A DNA stretch of 64,000 nt from positions 2,170,001 to 2,234,000 of the forward strand of contig JADJBV010000002.1 of NCBI GenBank assembly GCA_016703535.1, in the 5' to 3' direction. The DNA is from Deltaproteobacteria bacterium (GTDB lineage: Bacteria; Myxococcota; Kuafuiibacteriia; Kuafuiibacteriales; Kuafuiibacteriaceae). Under the pieces are notes generated by a model, which was given only the letters and a program-made list of their open reading frames with translations, searched no databases and was not told the origin of the DNA. Below are positions 7,801 through 15,302 of the stretch, piece by piece; positions within the stretch are counted from its first letter, which is position 1, and each line of letters begins with the position of its first letter. The translations under genes and the position numbers were made by a program.

Positions 7801-10013
7801 GCGACAAACAACGCAAGCTCAAGGACAAAGCCTCGAAGCTCCACGCCGAAGGCAAATACAAGGAGGCGCTCAAGCTCTACGAGCAGGTGGTCGTCGAAGA
7901 TCCAACCGAGCTGCAGTGCCTGCTCAAGGTCGGCGACATCTACAAGCGCCTCGGGCAACGGGAAGCCGCGGTAAAGGCCTACGAGCCGGTCGCCAAACAC
8001 TACGCTGAAGATGGCCTGCTGCTGAAGGCGATCGCGGTCTGCAAGATGATCTTGGCCGCCGATCCGCACCACGCCGGCACCCAAGCGATGCTCAACCAAC
8101 TGCACGGCAAAAAGCGCGGGCCGATCGGCGCCAGCACCTTGCCGCTGAAGCCGCCGCCGCCCCGGCCGATGATCAGCCCAGCCGAACGGCTGGAGCGCAG
8201 CTTTGGGATCTCGAGTGATCTGCCCGCATCTTCGACGTCCAACGACGACGATGAAGAGATGGTGATCGAGCGGACCTCCCGTCCTGCCCCGAGCCGCCCG
8301 GCGCCCAATCCCTCCTCACCTTCGGCGCCGGCTGAGGCGGTGTTGCCGGCGGCCTCGTGGCCTCCCAAGCCGGGCGCGCCGACGCCGAACCCGGCTACGC
8401 CCAACGCCCCCGCGTGGCCGGTGGCCGCCAAAACTGGGACCCCGGCGCCGTCCTGGCCGGCTTCGACGCCCACCTCCCCGCCGTTGGGCGCCGCTTGGCC
8501 CCAGACCCCGGCCGCCGGCCCGTCTTGGCCCCCCACTCCACCCGCGGCGGCGACGCCCTCTTGGCCTGCTGCCCCCGCCGCTTCGGCGGCCGGCCCTGCA
8601 CCCTCCGCCTGGCCCCCCAAATCTGCGGCCCCACCGCCGGTGCCGGCGGACGTCGAGGAAGAGGCCTCCCTCGAGGACTCGGAGCTCGACATCTCGGTGG
8701 GCGCGGTGATCGAAGAGACCGCCCACGAAGGCCTGGACTTGGAGGCCGACCACGAGTCGGAGCTGAAGGCCTTGATGGGTGAACTCGGTGGCCAAGTTGG
8801 CGCCCACGACGACGGCGGCGATGAACCCCTGGGGAACGACGAACCAATGGAGTCACCGTCCCCCTTGTCGGCCTTGCCCGAAGATCCGGTGCCTCAGCCG
8901 ATGGACGAGACCTGGAACGGCAAGATCCGGCTCCAAGATCTGGACGGCCCGCCCCCCGAAGAGCCCCAGGGCCGCTTTTTGGAGGAGTCCAGCGCCTTGA
9001 TCTTGAGCGACGTGGTCGACACCGCCGAGCTCCTGATCCCGCCGGACCTCGGCACCGGCAAAGAAGTGCCGATCGAACTCACTCAACGGAGCAGCAGCGG
9101 CCGCTCCCCCGCCAACACCGGCAACTTCGACGACAACGAGTCGGCCCGCTACGAGGCCTCCAACGCCGACGTCTTGGGCCAACCCCAGATCCCGCTCTTT
9201 TCAGATCTGCCCAAAAACGCCTTCGTCGAGCTCTTGGTGCAGATGGAGATGAAGGAACTTTCACCCGGCGAATACGTGATCAAGGAGGGCGACATCGGCG
9301 ACTCCTTCTTCGTGTTGGCCACCGGCAAAGTCCGGGTCTCTCGCAGAGCCGAGGGCGGCTCCGAGGTGATCTTGGCCTACCTGACCGACGGCGCCTTTTT
9401 TGGCGAGATGGCGCTGCTCCAAGGGGGCCCACGGACCGCCTCGGTGATCGTCGAAGAAGACAGCCAACTCTTCGAGATCAAAAAGGAGCTCCTCGATCAG
9501 GTGGTGGCCCGTTATCCGAGCGTCGCCGCCATCCTCAAGAACTTCTACAAACAACGGCTGCTCTCGACGGCGATGGCCACCCACCCGCTGTTCCGCCCCT
9601 TCAGCAACGCCGAACGCCGGCAGCTGATGGAGATGTTCAAGAGCCGTGCCTTCGAGGCCGGCAGCGTGCTCCTCGAGGAAGGGAAAAAAGGCACCGGCCT
9701 CTACCTCGCCCTCTACGGCAGCCTGGAGGTCAGCAAGGACCAGGACGGCAACAAGCTGGTCCTGGCCGAGCTGGGCCCGGGCGATCTGTTCGGCGAGATG
9801 TCCCTCCTGACGGGCAAGCCGACGGTCGCGACCGTTCGGGCCATGACCGAGTGTTACGTGCTCCGGCTCTCCAAGAAGAAGTTCGACGAGGTGATCATGA
9901 CCCACCCCCAGGTCCTGGAGCTGGTTTCGGTGGTCTCGGACGAACGTTCGGCCATCAACCAGACCCTCCTCTCGGCCCAAGACGAGGTCGCCGCCGGCAC
10001 CATCTTGGTCTGA
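7797..10013 (+). CDS. TPR protein with two cyclic-nucleotide-binding domains
   Basis: 738 aa from a GTG that overlaps the previous stop. The frame is open upstream, but those residues are Arg/Pro-rich and overlap the previous gene. Residues about 1-115 are tetratricopeptide repeats (KLHAEGKYKEALKLYEQVV, then LKVGDIYKRLGQREAAVKAYE). Residues about 160-300 form a Pro/Ala-rich linker with SWP motifs. Residues about 461-580 and 594-720 are two cNMP-binding (CAP_ED) domains, each with the cassette region GAFFGEMALLQGGPRTA or GDLFGEMSLLTGKPTVA. The Glu and Arg or Thr positions fit a CRP/PKA-type fold. There is no DNA-binding helix-turn-helix. It is likely a cytoplasmic scaffold sensing cAMP, c-di-AMP or a similar ligand. 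Similar TPR-CNBD proteins occur in myxobacteria. Confidence 0.85.
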   Translation: MSDKQRKLKDKASKLHAEGKYKEALKLYEQVVVEDPTELQCLLKVGDIYKRLGQREAAVKAYEPVAKHYAEDGLLLKAIAVCKMILAADPHHAGTQAMLNQLHGKKRGPIGASTLPLKPPPPRPMISPAERLERSFGISSDLPASSTSNDDDEEMVIERTSRPAPSRPAPNPSSPSAPAEAVLPAASWPPKPGAPTPNPATPNAPAWPVAAKTGTPAPSWPASTPTSPPLGAAWPQTPAAGPSWPPTPPAAATPSWPAAPAASAAGPAPSAWPPKSAAPPPVPADVEEEASLEDSELDISVGAVIEETAHEGLDLEADHESELKALMGELGGQVGAHDDGGDEPLGNDEPMESPSPLSALPEDPVPQPMDETWNGKIRLQDLDGPPPEEPQGRFLEESSALILSDVVDTAELLIPPDLGTGKEVPIELTQRSSSGRSPANTGNFDDNESARYEASNADVLGQPQIPLFSDLPKNAFVELLVQMEMKELSPGEYVIKEGDIGDSFFVLATGKVRVSRRAEGGSEVILAYLTDGAFFGEMALLQGGPRTASVIVEEDSQLFEIKKELLDQVVARYPSVAAILKNFYKQRLLSTAMATHPLFRPFSNAERRQLMEMFKSRAFEAGSVLLEEGKKGTGLYLALYGSLEVSKDQDGNKLVLAELGPGDLFGEMSLLTGKPTVATVRAMTECYVLRLSKKKFDEVIMTHPQVLELVSVVSDERSAINQTLLSAQDEVAAGTILV

Positions 10014-10034
10014 CCTCGGGCCAACCCCGAGCGA

Positions 10035-10052
10035 CCGAACGTGCCGGTTCGG
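10035..10052 (+). terminator. Small hairpin after the TPR-CNBD gene
   Basis: CCGAAC and GTTCGG form a perfect 6-bp stem with a 6-nt loop, 21 nt after the stop codon at 10013. There is no T-tract, so the call is weak. Confidence 0.3.
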
Positions 10053-10053
10053 C

Positions 10054-10082
10054 TTGACATTCGCCGGCCAGATCCGTGAACT
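10054..10082 (+). promoter_or_regulatory. tRNA-Pro promoter
   Basis: A perfect TTGACA (10054-10059), a 17-nt spacer and TGAACT (10077-10082), 10 nt before the mature tRNA 5' end. Spacing and the consensus -35 fit a strong vegetative sigma promoter. Confidence 0.7.
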
Positions 10083-10092
10083 CCGCCCCCAT

Positions 10093-10167
<75 letters not shown>

Positions 10168-10173
10168 TATGCT

Positions 10174-10206
10174 AAGGGCTCGGAATCCATAAGGTTCCGG
10201 GCCCTT
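10174..10206 (+). terminator. Terminator hairpin after tRNA-Pro
   Basis: AAGGGCTCGGAATCC and GGTTCCGGGCCCTT form a long stem with one bulge around a 4-nt loop, 6 nt after the tRNA. It lies between the tRNA and the convergent cytochrome operon and could terminate both directions. Confidence 0.6.
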
Positions 10207-10219
10207 GGTGTTTGTGGCC

Positions 10220-12049
10220 TTAGCCGTTCGACAAGAGCGCGTAGGCCATCGCCGCCGCCAAGGACAGGCCAAGGGCCACCGCGGTGAAGCCGAAGACGCG
10301 ATAGGAGATGGCCCAAACCAAGGACGGCGGGGCCTCCATGACCAACTCGCCGAGGCGGCCTTCGGCCTGGAGCCGCTTCCACTGCTCCGGGCGCTCCTCC
10401 CGCAGCTCCTCCTCCGAGATCCGGCCGTCGAAGATCACCGTGTCCATCGGGAACTTCTCGGGTCGGAAGTGCGTGTTGAAGAAGTGCACGGTGAAGATGA
10501 AGCCGGTGGCGAGGAGGGCCTCGTCCGAGTGCACGATGGTCGCCAAGTTGAAGAACCACCCCGGCACCAGGTGAGCGGCGGCCTCCGGGAACCAGAGCAT
10601 GAGCCCACTCAGGCCGATGGCGAACATGCCCCAGAACACGGCCAGGAAGTCGAACTTCTCCCAGTAGGTCCATCGATCGAAGCTGGGCCGCGGCCCTCGG
10701 AAGGTGAACCAGCGGAACATCGCGATGATGTCCCGAAGGTCGCGCAGGTTGGGGAACAGCGAGTCCGGTCCCCAGAGCCGAGCCCACCAGCTGCCGCCGG
10801 GGCGTTGGCGATCGAAGAGGAAGCGGAAGCTCATCCCCAACGCGACGATGAAGTACCCAAAGGTGATCACCGCGGCGCTGTGGTGGATGGCCCGGGCCCG
10901 GTCTGGTCCGCCGACCCAACCCATCAGCGTGTGGCCCCAGCCGGTGCCGCTGAACTTCAGCGGCAGGCCTGTGAACGCCAGGGCGAGGAAGCTGACCACC
11001 ACCACCAGGTGGAGCCCGATCTGCACCGGGGTGAAGCGACGATAGGTCTTGCCGTGGGCGCTGGGACGGGGGACCGGGGGCGTCGGGTTGTTGCGGCGTT
11101 CGACGAATGCGCGCAGGGCCCACAACGCTGAGTGCACCCAGAAGAAGAAGAAGGTGCCGACCAGCAGCGAGGTCATTCCGATCCGGGTCCAGTACAACGC
11201 CGGGCTCTTCACCCGGTCGCCGTCTTCGGCGTGGGGGATGAACTCCACGAAGGAGGAGGTGGCGCCGGCGTGGCACTGGCCGCAGGTCGCGACCAGGTGG
11301 TTCGGGGAGACGCTGGACTCGGGATCTTCGGCCTTCCGCACCTCGTGTGAGCGGTGGCAGTCAGCGCAGCCCGCGACCTTCTCCGGGTAGCCGAGCCTCA
11401 CGTTTTTGCCGTGAAAGCTCTGGAAAAAGGTCTCGCCGGCGATCCAGGTGACCTCGTTTTTCTCCATCTTCTCCCGATCGTCGTGGCACTCGAGGCAGGC
11501 CATGGTGTGGAAGGCGCGCCCTTTTTCATCGTTGTCGATCTTGGCCACGGTGTGGGTCGCGTGACAGTCGGTGCAGGTTGGTGCGTCGAAGTGGCCTTCC
11601 TTCAGGGCGGCGTAGTGGGTCGAGGCGAAGTAGGGCGCCTGGCGTGAGTGGCACCCGGCGCAGGTCTCGGCGGTCCTGAGCTTGTCGCCCTTGTGTGACT
11701 TGAGGGTGTGGATGTCCGAGTGGCAGCCCACACAACCCGCCGGGAGTCGCTCGCTGTTGTGGATGCTTCCTTCGTGTTGCTCCGCCTCCTTTTCGTGGCA
11801 GCGGGCGCATTCGGTCGAGACGAAGGCCGCGGCACACTGCTGATCGCCGGAAGTGGGCGCCGCTTGGCTGTCGTCCTTCTGGTGGCAGGCGGTGCAGGTG
11901 AGATCAGCGTGGACCGAAACGTCGTAGCGTTGCCCCGGCACCTGCTCCTCGTGGCAGGTCAAGCAGGCGCTGGTCCCCTGCGCCGCCATCGCAACGCTCG
12001 GAGAGACCAGGAGCTGGGCGAGGAGCAAGGTGCGGGTGGCGGTAGACAT
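10220..12049 (-). CDS. Nonaheme cytochrome c fused to a cytochrome b membrane domain
   Basis: 609 aa. A signal peptide (AQLLVSPSVAMAA) is followed by about 280 residues with nine CxxCH haem c motifs (CLTCH, CTACH, CARCH, CVGCH, CAGCH, CTDCH, CLECH, CADCH, CGQCH). After this come a membrane anchor (LLVGTFFFFWVHSALWAL) and a cytochrome b/FdnI-like module with several transmembrane helices carrying His pairs (VQIGLHLVVVV, IHHSAAVITFG, TIVHSDEALLATGFIFTVHFF). This layout suits a quinol-oxidising subunit that passes electrons through the periplasmic haem wire to a terminal reductase. It is the last gene of the operon led by the octaheme cytochrome, 13 nt after the permease-rhodanese gene, with a GAGGAG Shine-Dalgarno. 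Electron direction is inferred. Confidence 0.85.
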   Translation of the reverse strand: MSTATRTLLLAQLLVSPSVAMAAQGTSACLTCHEEQVPGQRYDVSVHADLTCTACHQKDDSQAAPTSGDQQCAAAFVSTECARCHEKEAEQHEGSIHNSERLPAGCVGCHSDIHTLKSHKGDKLRTAETCAGCHSRQAPYFASTHYAALKEGHFDAPTCTDCHATHTVAKIDNDEKGRAFHTMACLECHDDREKMEKNEVTWIAGETFFQSFHGKNVRLGYPEKVAGCADCHRSHEVRKAEDPESSVSPNHLVATCGQCHAGATSSFVEFIPHAEDGDRVKSPALYWTRIGMTSLLVGTFFFFWVHSALWALRAFVERRNNPTPPVPRPSAHGKTYRRFTPVQIGLHLVVVVSFLALAFTGLPLKFSGTGWGHTLMGWVGGPDRARAIHHSAAVITFGYFIVALGMSFRFLFDRQRPGGSWWARLWGPDSLFPNLRDLRDIIAMFRWFTFRGPRPSFDRWTYWEKFDFLAVFWGMFAIGLSGLMLWFPEAAAHLVPGWFFNLATIVHSDEALLATGFIFTVHFFNTHFRPEKFPMDTVIFDGRISEEELREERPEQWKRLQAEGRLGELVMEAPPSLVWAISYRVFGFTAVALGLSLAAAMAYALLSNG

Positions 12050-12062
12050 AAATGTGGTCTCC

Positions 12063-13241
12063 TCAACTGCACAGACCAGCCGCTCGCCGAGCCGTCTTCA
12101 GCTTGATGCGTGTCTGGTAGGAGTCCTTCGGGAAGGCGTCGAGTACGCTGAGCGGCGGCCGCGCCCAGTCGAAGTGGGGCAGGTCCGCGACGGGCAGGAA
12201 CACCTCTCTCCAGTCGGAGAGGCCGTGCTCGAGCACGTAGAGGTTGGTGACGCCCTCCATCTTCAGCCGCTTCCAGGCCCGGGCCGCGACCTCTGGGTCA
12301 TCGCTGATCAAGATGACGACGCCGTTGACGGGGAGTTGATTGAGCTGAAAGCGCAGGCCGGGCTCGAGCAGCGCGTCGTATTGGACGTTCTTCGACCCGG
12401 CCAGGTGGAAGGTCTCAAAGGCCTCGGGTGCACGTAGGTCGAGGGTCACGAGCTTCACCGAGGCGTCGTTCCAGGTCTTCACGTACTCGAGGGGGTGCAC
12501 CTGTTCCTCGCGCCGTTCGAGGAGCTCCTGGTATTGATCACCAAGCCGCGCCCACTTGTCCTCGGGGGTCATTTCTCCCTTGCTCCAGATGAAAAGCGCC
12601 AGGGCCAACGCCGAACCCGCCGCCGCGACGTACCGCGGGTTCTGCGGAGCCCACCGGACCGGCGCCCCCGCCATGAACGCCTCGGCCCTTTCGGCCGCAT
12701 AAAAGAGGATCAGGGCCAACGCGGTGACCCCCACGACCGTGGCCCCGATCGACCAGCCGAGCCAGTCCGAGACCAGGAGACGTTCGGTATACGACGAGTT
12801 CCAGAAGGGTTCGTACAGAGACACGGTCTCGGCGAAGATCCCGGCGCCGACGATCGTCCCGACCAAAAAGAGCAGGCCGTCGATCTTGAAGCTGGCCGCC
12901 GACACCGCCGAGGTCCCGGGGCAATAACCGCCCACGACGAACCCGACGCCCATCACCAGACCGCCCACGATCCCCGGCCAGAGGTAGGTCTGGTTGACGA
13001 AGATCTTCGAGAAGTCGAGGTACCCGAGGGAGGCCGCGAGGAAGATGAGCAAACAAGCGGTCAAGATGCCGCTGAACATCGTCTTGAGCACGGTCATGTC
13101 GCGGAAGTAGAACTGGGAAGCGAGCTTCTTCGCGTTCCCGAAGCCCGCCAACTCCAGCACCACGCCGAAGCCGACCCCGATCAGGGCCGAGACCAGGTAG
13201 ACGAGCCATTTACCATTTGCCGTGAGATCGAGCGGGAGCAT
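12063..13241 (-). CDS. YeeE/YedE sulfur permease fused to a rhodanese-like domain
   Basis: 392 aa. ATG at 13241 is chosen because GAGGAGA lies just upstream. Residues about 1-225 are a YeeE/YedE (DUF395/TsuA-type) membrane protein with hydrophobic helices and the conserved Cys motif GGYCPGTS. This family imports thiosulfate or other sulfur species through Cys relays. Residues about 265-375 are a rhodanese-like domain (LVTLDLRAPEAFETFHLAGS, VVILISDDPE). The catalytic rhodanese Cys is missing: the active-site loop reads SDDPEVAARA, so it probably binds rather than transfers sulfur, or has lost function. It is encoded 11 nt after the partner YeeE/YedE gene and 13 nt before the cytochrome b fusion gene. 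Confidence 0.85.
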   Translation of the reverse strand: MLPLDLTANGKWLVYLVSALIGVGFGVVLELAGFGNAKKLASQFYFRDMTVLKTMFSGILTACLLIFLAASLGYLDFSKIFVNQTYLWPGIVGGLVMGVGFVVGGYCPGTSAVSAASFKIDGLLFLVGTIVGAGIFAETVSLYEPFWNSSYTERLLVSDWLGWSIGATVVGVTALALILFYAAERAEAFMAGAPVRWAPQNPRYVAAAGSALALALFIWSKGEMTPEDKWARLGDQYQELLERREEQVHPLEYVKTWNDASVKLVTLDLRAPEAFETFHLAGSKNVQYDALLEPGLRFQLNQLPVNGVVILISDDPEVAARAWKRLKMEGVTNLYVLEHGLSDWREVFLPVADLPHFDWARPPLSVLDAFPKDSYQTRIKLKTARRAAGLCS

Positions 13242-13252
13242 AACTTGTCTCC

Positions 13253-13771
13253 TCAGTTCCAGAGCCGACGGACGAACCAGGCCAACGCGTAGGCGCCCAG
13301 GAAGACCGAAAACATGAAGGCCCACGAGCCAAGGGAGAGCACCGCGCCACCACTCAGCGCCTGCCCCGACGTGCAGCCCCGGGCCAAACGCGCGCCGTAA
13401 CCCATGATCAGCCCTCCCAGGACGGCCAAGGCCAGACGTTTGGCTTTCCCGACCCCCGGGCCGGCGATCACCTCGAGCTTTTGCCGTCGGTGGAGGCGGG
13501 CCGAAAGGGCGCCCCCGAGGAGGGTGCCGAGGAGCATCATCACGCTCGAGTGATCGAGCGCGTGTCGATCGCCGCCGGCCATCGCCGCCAGATAACCGAC
13601 CCGATCGACGTGGGACTGGGCCACGGTCGCCACCATCGAGGCCTCGATGCGGCTGATCGCACCCGAGGCGCCGAGCCCGCTGTGGGTCAGCGCGAAGGCC
13701 GCGAAGAGCACGATCCCAAGGAGTACACCCGCCGCGTAGGGGTTCATGAACTTGCTTGCATCAGTCTTCAT
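13253..13771 (-). CDS. YeeE/YedE family permease subunit
   Basis: 172 aa, start ATG at 13771, inside the last codons of the octaheme cytochrome gene (11-nt overlap). The protein has four or five hydrophobic helices and the family's Cys motif ARGCTSGQALSGGAV near residue 130. YeeE/YedE proteins often occur as two half-size subunits encoded side by side; this is the N-terminal partner of the permease-rhodanese protein. It probably imports or exports thiosulfate or a related sulfur compound across the inner membrane. Family assignment is firm; the transported substrate is inferred from the tetrathionate-reductase-family gene next door. Confidence 0.85.
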   Translation of the reverse strand: MKTDASKFMNPYAAGVLLGIVLFAAFALTHSGLGASGAISRIEASMVATVAQSHVDRVGYLAAMAGGDRHALDHSSVMMLLGTLLGGALSARLHRRQKLEVIAGPGVGKAKRLALAVLGGLIMGYGARLARGCTSGQALSGGAVLSLGSWAFMFSVFLGAYALAWFVRRLWN

Positions 13772-15200
13772 AACGAATCCCTCCCGCGGGGTCTCGCTCG
13801 TAGCCGAGCGCCTTCCAGTCGAGGCGGCCCTTGGGGCCGTGGCAGTCTTGGCAAACCAGCGCCTCTTTGGCCGGCGCGACCATGTGGGTGATGGGCCAGT
13901 ACATATGGGTCTTGGTGAAGTCGAACTCGCCGCTGTAGGGCAGGCCGGCGGTCGCCATCCCCTTCTTCGCCGCGGCGGCCCAGTCGAACTGGGTCCAATA
14001 TCCGCCCTCACCGCTGGTGATCGGAGGGATCAGGATCTTGTTGATCGGATCCCAAATCTGTTTGGCCCGGTGGATCTTGAAGGGCCACAACTTGGCCTTT
14101 GGATCGTCGCGGCCACCGAGCGGTTGGTTCATGGCCTGATCATCGCTGGTGACGGGATCGCCCATCAGATAACGATCCATCTTCCCGTTGTACCAGGCGT
14201 ACTCCGGGCGAACCTCGCCGTCGTAGCGGAACTCTCCTTTGATCTTGAGATACTCGTGGGTCGAGTCCTGGCGCGCCTGGTCGCCGGCCTTGGACCAATC
14301 CCAGTCCATCTTGGTCGGGTACTTTCGAGCGAAGGCGGGGACGTGGCAGGTCTGGCAGGCCAGGCGATCGAGGTGTTTGTTTAGCACCGCGTCCTTGTGC
14401 GGATTTCCGCTGTGGCACTTGTCGCAGCCGAAGCGGGCCGGGTGAGAGGCCTCGCTGTAGGTCGCGTTCATCTTCCCGGGCACCACGTGTCCGTGGGCTT
14501 CGTGGCAGTCCGTGCATTGGAAGTTGAGCTTGCCCATGTGCACGTCGAGTTCCTCGTTGGGGTTGAGCAGCGAGTCATCGAGGTCGCCGTGTTTGACGCC
14601 CATTCCTCCTCCGCCGTTGAAGTGGCAGCTCCCGCAGTTGTCGCGGCCGGGGGCCCGGACGCTGCCCGCTGCGGCGGCGAGGTCGACCTGTTTGCCGGGG
14701 AGGCCGCCCTTCTCTTTGGCGTAGCCTCCGGAGCCGTCGTGGCAAGCGAGACAGTCGACGTTTTCTTGTCGGGTGAAGTCGAAGTTGTCGTCGGTCCACC
14801 CGTAGCCGGCGTGGCACTTGGTGCAGGACGCCCAGTTCCCGGACACGCTGATGCAGAAGTTGTTGATCAGGTTCTTCTTCCCGATCGGGATCGACTTCCC
14901 ATCCCGGATCGCGTCCCCCGACAACCAGGTCCAATGGGCCGTCTGCATGACCTCCTTGGCGGATTCGGGGTGGCAGGAGAGGCACTTCTGGGTCACCTCC
15001 GGCCCGGTAGCGATCTTCTCCTTGAAGAAGGCGGTGTGATCGAGGTGCGGCTTGGCCCGGTCGGCGAGGGGGTTTCGGGGCGGGGTCGAGATCGCCGTCG
15101 AGAGGTGGCTGCCGGGCGCGGGTTGGGTCGGCCGGGCAGAGATGAGGAGGCCAGCCCCCCCCGCGGCCAAGGCCCCCAAGATGAGCGCTCGGTGTTTCAT
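13761..15200 (-). CDS. Octaheme c-type cytochrome, tetrathionate reductase (OTR) family
   Basis: 479 aa with eight CxxCH motifs (CLSCH, CTKCH, CLACH, CGSCH, CTDCH, CDKCH, CQTCH, CQDCH). The segment around the second haem (FCISVSGNWASCTKCHAGYGW) is diagnostic of the Shewanella OTR family, whose members reduce tetrathionate and also nitrite or hydroxylamine in vitro. The start at 15200 has GGAG 7 nt upstream and gives an export signal (RALILGALAAGGAGLLIS); ATGs at 15206, 15218 and 15269 are in frame but worse. It leads the four-gene sulfur operon and faces a PAS-sigma54 activator across about 100 bp. It should act in the periplasm, fed by the nonaheme-cytochrome b protein. The family is firm; the physiological substrate is not shown. 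Confidence 0.88.
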   Translation of the reverse strand: MKHRALILGALAAGGAGLLISARPTQPAPGSHLSTAISTPPRNPLADRAKPHLDHTAFFKEKIATGPEVTQKCLSCHPESAKEVMQTAHWTWLSGDAIRDGKSIPIGKKNLINNFCISVSGNWASCTKCHAGYGWTDDNFDFTRQENVDCLACHDGSGGYAKEKGGLPGKQVDLAAAAGSVRAPGRDNCGSCHFNGGGGMGVKHGDLDDSLLNPNEELDVHMGKLNFQCTDCHEAHGHVVPGKMNATYSEASHPARFGCDKCHSGNPHKDAVLNKHLDRLACQTCHVPAFARKYPTKMDWDWSKAGDQARQDSTHEYLKIKGEFRYDGEVRPEYAWYNGKMDRYLMGDPVTSDDQAMNQPLGGRDDPKAKLWPFKIHRAKQIWDPINKILIPPITSGEGGYWTQFDWAAAAKKGMATAGLPYSGEFDFTKTHMYWPITHMVAPAKEALVCQDCHGPKGRLDWKALGYERDPAGGIRYED

Positions 15201-15252
15201 GCCCATGCTCCAATGCATCGGCAACACCACTCGTAACTCGATGAAATCACGA

Positions 15253-15268
15253 TGTGACTTGTGCCACA
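15253..15268. promoter_or_regulatory. CRP-like site between divergent genes
   Basis: TGTGA-CTTGTG-CCACA differs from the CRP/FNR-class consensus TGTGA-N6-TCACA at one position. It lies between the octaheme cytochrome operon and the sigma54 activator gene, about 53 bp from the operon start. It may bind a CRP/FNR-type regulator; no such gene is in the window. Confidence 0.35.
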
Positions 15269-15289
15269 CGGGTCGATGGTGCTACGTTT

Positions 15290-15302
15290 TGTCGCACCGA
15301 CA
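15290..15302. promoter_or_regulatory. Perfect inverted repeat at activator gene start
   Basis: TGTCG-CAC-CGACA, a perfect 5-bp inverted repeat ending on the A of the activator start codon. It could be an operator, for example for autoregulation. Confidence 0.35.

Noticed and set aside
15201..15300. A sigma54 (-24/-12) promoter for the OTR operon.
   Set aside because: TGGCAC occurs on the minus strand but without TTGC at the right spacing. A second GG-N10-GC match is too weak and too close to the start codon.
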